From JAIOHN01 sp038258185 (lineage in GTDB: Bacteria > Chloroflexota > Anaerolineae > Aggregatilineales > Phototrophicaceae): a DNA stretch of 9,261 nucleotides. Positions 6,362 to 9,261 of this stretch are shown one piece after another. Numbering within the stretch: the stretch's first letter is position 1; each line of letters begins with the position of its first letter. A model generated the notes under the pieces. That model was not told the DNA's origin. It saw only the letters and a program-made list of their open reading frames with translations, and ran no database searches. The stretch lies in NCBI GenBank assembly GCA_038258185.1, contig JBBSQD010000259.1, positions 1 to 9,261 of the forward strand, read 5' to 3'. Both the position numbers and the translations under genes were made by a program.

Positions 6362-6835
6362 ATGTCCGCTCAGAATGAACCGGTTAGCGTTGGTCGTCCT
6401 TATATCCCCACTTATGGCATTCCCGAAAATACCGATGGTGTGCTCCCCTGGAGTTTTGTGACCGAGCGCATGGATAAAGCCCGCAATTACTGGGTGAGCA
6501 CCACCCGTCCTGATGGCCGTCCCCACGCGACTCCGGTTTGGGGCGTATGGCTGGAAGGCCGTCTGATCTTCGGCGGTGGGCCGGATACGCGCCGTGCGCG
6601 GAACATCGCCCAGAATGGTCATGTGTCTGTGCATCTGGAAAGCGGTGATGAAGTCGTGATTATCGAGGGTATCGCCGAAGAAATTCACGACAAAGCCGTC
6701 ATGGATAAAGCCGATGATATCTACGAAGTGAAGTACAATCTGCGACATGGGCCACATATGTGGGAACTCAAGCCGAGTGTGGCTTTCGCCTGGACGAAAT
6801 TCCCGGACGATACCACCCGCTTTAATTTCAAATAG
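6362..6835 (+). CDS. PNPOx-like split-barrel flavin/F420-binding family protein
   Basis: 157 residues from the ATG at 6362, chosen because AGGA (6351-6354) is seven bases upstream; the frame is open further up but only with an unsupported TTG at 6302. The body matches the pyridoxamine 5'-phosphate oxidase-like split barrel: 'YWVSTTRPDGRPHATPVWGVWLEGRL' (43-68), 'GGGPDTRRARNIAQNGHVSVHLE' (71-93) with the Arg/Ala/Arg-Asn stretch typical of cofactor-phosphate contact, and 'VVIIEGIAEEI' (98-108). Members bind FMN, F420 or sometimes haem, and this small form is not the true vitamin B6 enzyme. A reductase or oxidase of small molecules is likely; the substrate is unknown. It is transcribed divergently from the WYL regulator and followed by a good terminator, so it is probably a single-gene unit. 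Confidence 0.88.
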   Translation: MSAQNEPVSVGRPYIPTYGIPENTDGVLPWSFVTERMDKARNYWVSTTRPDGRPHATPVWGVWLEGRLIFGGGPDTRRARNIAQNGHVSVHLESGDEVVIIEGIAEEIHDKAVMDKADDIYEVKYNLRHGPHMWELKPSVAFAWTKFPDDTTRFNFK

Positions 6836-6859
6836 GCTTTGTCAGATCGTAATCCATGC

Positions 6860-6890
6860 AACACCCCGGACCAGCAATCTGGGGTGTTTT
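6860..6890 (+). terminator. Rho-independent terminator after the PNPOx-like gene
   Basis: AACACCCC (6860-6867) pairs with GGGGTGTT (6881-6888), extended inward by GGA/TCT with one G-T pair. The loop is about seven bases. The hairpin ends in a TTTT run and lies 25 nt after the stop codon. Confidence 0.78.
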
Positions 6891-6932
6891 CATTTCCCTG
6901 TGCTAAGCCAGCGAAAACATCAGACGCATATC

Positions 6933-6985
6933 TGTCATTTTTAATGTCAAAAATACTTGACATTGTGTAAATTATGTTTTACTCT
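6933..6985 (+). promoter_or_regulatory. Promoter/operator region of the membrane protein-XRE unit
   Basis: A perfect 8-nt inverted repeat AATGTCAA (6943-6950) / TTGACATT (6957-6964) has a six-base spacer. Its right arm contains a consensus -35 TTGACA (6957-6962). A third half-site TGTCA lies at 6933-6937, twelve bases before the one at 6945-6949. A weak -10, TACTCT (6980-6985), lies at 17-nt spacing. The downstream XRE regulator is the natural candidate to bind here. The -10 is uncertain. Confidence 0.45.
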
Positions 6986-7048
6986 TTGAATACTTTACTT
7001 TACTAGCTATGTAGCAAATTCTGCCGAAGCATGCAAACTGAGGAATTT

Positions 7049-7504
7049 ATGTCCTTCAAAGAAAAAAATATTGTGGTTACTTTGGTGAACTTCACCCTGA
7101 TATTAGCATTCTTTCTCATCCGATTGTCACAAATGGTTCAAACGGAAACCTTTGATGAGTCGGGGCTGTTTTCCCTTTGGGGAATCGTGATCTTTTTCGC
7201 AGTCGTGGTCACAATTGTGGCGACCATCCTCACACAAATTCTGTCGGTTATTATGCAGGCGATCCGCACGGGCGAAAAAGAACCGGAGATTGATGATCTT
7301 GAAGATGAGCGCGACAGGTTCATTGATCTGCGCGGCACACGGGTGACCTATACCATTTCTTCACTCGGGGCATTTGTTGCCATGCTGAGCTTCGTCCTGG
7401 GGCAATCCCCGCTGGTGATGTTCAGCCTGCTCATCTTCTTCGGCGTGCTGGCACAGGTTGTCGGTGATATTTACAGATTGCTGCTGTACCGGGGGAGCTT
7501 CTAA
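7049..7504 (+). CDS. Four-helix membrane protein paired with an XRE regulator (DUF2178-like, tentative)
   Basis: 151 residues if started at the ATG at 7049, which has GAGGA (7040-7044) four bases upstream; the ATG at 7031 has no ribosome site. Hydrophobic segments lie at about 8-27, 43-70, 101-118 and 122-144. A highly charged loop at 74-95 ('EKEPEIDDLEDERDRFIDLRG') separates helices 2 and 3. The 'DERDxxIxxxGxR' turn followed by two helices resembles small membrane proteins of the DUF2178 type, which are commonly encoded with a small HTH regulator; the family name is tentative. The XRE gene starts one base after this stop, so the two are almost certainly cotranscribed and translationally coupled. 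The membrane protein may sequester or modulate the regulator (inference). Confidence 0.85.
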   Translation: MSFKEKNIVVTLVNFTLILAFFLIRLSQMVQTETFDESGLFSLWGIVIFFAVVVTIVATILTQILSVIMQAIRTGEKEPEIDDLEDERDRFIDLRGTRVTYTISSLGAFVAMLSFVLGQSPLVMFSLLIFFGVLAQVVGDIYRLLLYRGSF

Positions 7505-7505
7505 G

Positions 7506-7733
7506 ATGGCTGAAAGTCACATCAGCAACAACATCCGCACATTGCGCTTTTTTAATAACGAAATGACCCAAAAAGACCTGGCGGAAAAAGTCGGTGTCAC
7601 GCGGCAAACCATCGTCGCTATCGAAAGCGCTAAATATTCGCCTTCGCTGGAACTGGCTTTTCGCATCGCGCGCGTCTTTAACTTACCGCTGGAGGAAGTC
7701 TTTTCTTATGACGCGCAAGATGAGTCTAAATAG
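7506..7733 (+). CDS. Small XRE-family helix-turn-helix regulator
   Basis: 75 residues from the ATG at 7506, with GGGGGAG (7491-7497) eight bases upstream inside the end of the preceding gene. An in-frame upstream GTG at 7458 lies within that gene and is not supported. Nearly the whole protein is one HTH_3 domain: 'NNIRTLRFFNNEMTQKDLAEKVGVTRQTIVAIESAKYSPSLELAFRIARVFNLPLEEVF', with the recognition helix at about 32-41 ('TRQTIVAIES'). There is no ligand or peptidase domain. This compact type resembles the small single-domain HTH regulators (YozG-like) that accompany a membrane protein in bacteria. It probably controls its own two-gene unit through the half-sites at 6933-6964. Confidence 0.92.
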   Translation: MAESHISNNIRTLRFFNNEMTQKDLAEKVGVTRQTIVAIESAKYSPSLELAFRIARVFNLPLEEVFSYDAQDESK

Positions 7734-7774
7734 ATAACCACCTGCTCCATAAAAACTAATTAATCCCTTGCACT

Positions 7775-7798
7775 GACTGTTTTTGACAGTCTCGCGAG
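7775..7798. promoter_or_regulatory. Short inverted repeats upstream of the DUF2306-like gene
   Basis: GACTGT (7775-7780) and ACAGTC (7786-7791) flank five bases, and the perfect palindrome CTCGCGAG (7791-7798) adjoins. A consensus -35 TTGACA occurs at 7783-7788 but no good -10 follows at 16-18 bases. It could be an operator, or a weak hairpin after the XRE gene without a T-run. Confidence 0.3.
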
Positions 7799-7856
7799 TT
7801 TATTTCAGGGCATCCACATGACCCTTAGTTCAGCTTGCCACATCAAGGAGAGAAAA

Positions 7857-8573
7857 ATGAATGCAGACACAAACTCGATTGCCGGACAAGCTCCATCGAA
7901 ACGGCGATTATTTTCAAATGACTGGCTCATCCCCGCTGGGCTGATCGCGCTCAGCGTCATTCCGGTTTTAGGGGGAGCCTCGCGCCTGACGGAACTCAGC
8001 GCTGGGGCGGAGATCACAGCGGAGAACGTTCGCTTCTTCACGTCACCTCTGCCGGTAGTGTTCCATATTATCAGTGTCACCCTGTATTCGATCCTCGGCG
8101 CATTCCAGTTTTCGCGCGGTCTGCGGCGGCGAAAAATCCGCTGGCACCGGGCGATTGGCCGTCTGTTAATTCCCTGTGGGCTGATTGCGGCGCTGTCGGG
8201 TCTGTGGATGAGCCAGTTCTATGCCTTGCCGCCGATGGACGGGCAAATCCTGTATGTGTTGAGACTCATTTTTGGCTGGGGCATGGTGCTGTGTATCGGC
8301 CTCGGCGTGCTGGCGATCCGGCGGCGAGACTACGCTCAGCATGGTGCCTGGATGATGCGTGCCTACGCGATTGGCCTGGGTGCCGGAACGCAGGCGCTGA
8401 CTCACCTGCCGTGGTTTATATTCTTCGGCATACCGGATGAGTTCCCCAGAGCCATGCTGATGGGCGCTGGTTGGGTCATCAACCTCGCTGTGGCTGAGTG
8501 GGTTATCCGCAAACGCCCCACGCGCAAACCGCAAAATCTCAGCAACCGCCGCCAACGCCTGATGACACGCTAA
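7857..8573 (+). CDS. DUF2306-like multi-pass membrane protein
   Basis: 238 residues from the ATG at 7857, with AAGGAGAG (7845-7852) upstream; the in-frame ATG at 7818 lacks a ribosome site. The sequence has about six to seven hydrophobic segments, starting near residues 24-41 and 66-85 and ending near 208-222. Histidines lie at helix borders: 'VVFHIISVTLYSILGAFQF', 'RWHRAIGR' and 'RRRDYAQHGAWMMRAYAIGLGAGTQAL'. This pattern, including WHR..GR and R-D-x-x-x-H-x-x-W-M-x-R, is what I recall for DUF2306, a family of predicted membrane proteins of unknown function; the conserved histidines have suggested haem or metal binding (inference). The dehydrogenase gene starts 70 nt downstream on the same strand, so the two may be cotranscribed. 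Confidence 0.83.
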   Translation: MNADTNSIAGQAPSKRRLFSNDWLIPAGLIALSVIPVLGGASRLTELSAGAEITAENVRFFTSPLPVVFHIISVTLYSILGAFQFSRGLRRRKIRWHRAIGRLLIPCGLIAALSGLWMSQFYALPPMDGQILYVLRLIFGWGMVLCIGLGVLAIRRRDYAQHGAWMMRAYAIGLGAGTQALTHLPWFIFFGIPDEFPRAMLMGAGWVINLAVAEWVIRKRPTRKPQNLSNRRQRLMTR

Positions 8574-8643
8574 GTCACACTCATTCACACAACTATCTAT
8601 AAAGGATATCGTCGGCCTAAATCCGATACGAGAGGATATGCAT

Positions 8644-9261
8644 ATGAAAGCCATCGAGTATATAAACTATGGTTCGCCGGATGTACTGCAATTGAAGGAA
8701 GTTGATAAACCAGCACCCAAAGCTGATGAGGTGCTGATCAAAGTGCATGCTGCTTCCGCCAATCCGCTGGACTGGCATCTGATGCGCGCCGAGCCTTTCC
8801 TGGCGCGGCTGGAAAATGGACTGCGGAAACCCAAAAACACCCGACTCGGCGCCGATGTCGCCGGGGTGGTGGAGGCCGTTGGGGAAAATGTCACGCAATT
8901 TCAGCCGGGAGATGAAGTCTTCGGGGAGAATTTCAAGCAGGGTCTGGGCAGCTTTGCCGAATATGTTGCTGTACCTGAAGGGGTATTAGCCTTAAAACCG
9001 GCCCACCTCTCGTTTGAGGTCGCGGCCTCTGTCCCAATGGCGGCCTACACCGCTTTACAGGGGCTGCGCACCACAGGGCACATTCAAGCGGGGCAAAAGG
9101 TGCTCATCAATGGCGCATCTGGTGGTGTCGGGACGTTTGCGGTACAGATCGCGAAAGCGTTAAGGTGTGAGGAAATTACAGGGGTGTGTAGTACGCGAAA
9201 TGTAGACATGGTGCGCTCGATTGGCGCCGATCATGTGGTGGATTACACGCGGGAAGATTTC
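8644..9261 (+). CDS. Zinc-free medium-chain dehydrogenase / quinone oxidoreductase-like NAD(P)H enzyme (3' truncated by window)
   Basis: The 206 visible residues are open to the window end; the family is about 310-340 residues, so about a third is missing. The ATG at 8644 is preferred over the in-frame ATG at 8638 because AGAGG (8631-8635) is eight bases from the former and two from the latter. Residues 1-115 are the GroES-like catalytic domain ('VKVHAASANPLDWHLM'-type segment at 32-47, 'LGADVAGVVEAVGENV' at 68-83, 'GDEVFGE' at 89-95). Residues from about 125 enter the Rossmann domain with the nucleotide loop 'NGASGGVGTFAVQIAKA' (156-172). The zinc-ligand cysteines of true alcohol dehydrogenases are absent, as in the quinone/enoyl reductase branch. 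It would reduce a quinone or alpha,beta-unsaturated carbonyl using NAD(P)H; the exact substrate is unknown. Confidence 0.92.
   Translation, partial: MKAIEYINYGSPDVLQLKEVDKPAPKADEVLIKVHAASANPLDWHLMRAEPFLARLENGLRKPKNTRLGADVAGVVEAVGENVTQFQPGDEVFGENFKQGLGSFAEYVAVPEGVLALKPAHLSFEVAASVPMAAYTALQGLRTTGHIQAGQKVLINGASGGVGTFAVQIAKALRCEEITGVCSTRNVDMVRSIGADHVVDYTREDF

Noticed and set aside
6287..6964. Same regulator acting at both the WYL/PNPOx repeat and the repeat before the membrane protein-XRE unit, because both contain TGACA/TGTCA
   Set aside because: The half-site order is opposite (TGACA-n5-TGTCA versus TGTCA-n7/8-TGACA) and the flanks differ, so a shared operator is not supported.
8575..8603. Promoter for the dehydrogenase from TATAAA at 8598-8603 and TCACAC repeats at 8575-8580 and 8585-8590
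   Set aside because: There is no acceptable -35 at normal spacing, and the short repeats are not distinctive; not enough to call.
8166..8654. 162-codon - strand frame over the DUF2306-like gene
   Set aside because: Antisense to a well-supported membrane protein, and it spans the start of the next gene.

Overview
The window looks like bacterial accessory-type chromosome with roughly balanced base composition. The best taxonomic guess is Chloroflexota. That rests on a secreted protein with a long Thr/Pro/Tyr-rich linker, a CSLREA-type beta-helix, a choice-of-anchor-Q-like segment and a C-terminal fibronectin-like 'YYWRVRAR' domain, a combination common in that phylum. This is inference, because no marker gene is present.

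Layout: (1) positions 1-424 hold the C-terminal catalytic part of a tyrosine recombinase on the + strand, cut by the window edge. (2) Positions 445-2619 on the - strand encode a 724-residue exported parallel beta-helix protein that converges on the recombinase. (3) Positions 2620-2880 are a divergent promoter region with a clear palindromic operator next to a TetR gene, a matching half-site near the beta-helix promoter and an independent 25-nt palindrome. (4) Positions 2881-5228 hold a TetR/AcrR repressor followed by a 14-helix DHA2-family MFS exporter, a typical drug-responsive efflux pair. (5) A strong hairpin at 5255-5278 separates the exporter from a convergent WYL-domain (YafY-type) regulator at 5281-6258. 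(6) That regulator is divergent from a small PNPOx-like flavoprotein gene (6362-6835), and a 27-nt inverted repeat lies between them. A rho-independent terminator follows. (7) Positions 7049-7733 hold a tight two-gene unit, a four-helix membrane protein and a 75-residue XRE-type regulator, behind a promoter region rich in TGTCA/TGACA half-sites. (8) Positions 7857-8573 encode a DUF2306-like multi-pass membrane protein, followed 70 nt later by the start of a zinc-free medium-chain dehydrogenase/quinone oxidoreductase that runs off the window.

Taken together, this is a run of small regulator-plus-target modules (TetR/MFS, WYL/PNPOx, XRE/membrane protein) beside a recombinase and a surface beta-helix protein. 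Each regulator has at least one plausible operator. I see no rRNA, tRNA, CRISPR array, insertion sequence or defence system. Nothing here clearly amounts to an undescribed multi-gene system. The most novel elements are the beta-helix protein's architecture and the possibility that its promoter is linked to the TetR regulon. No stretch longer than 300 bases lacks a gene.
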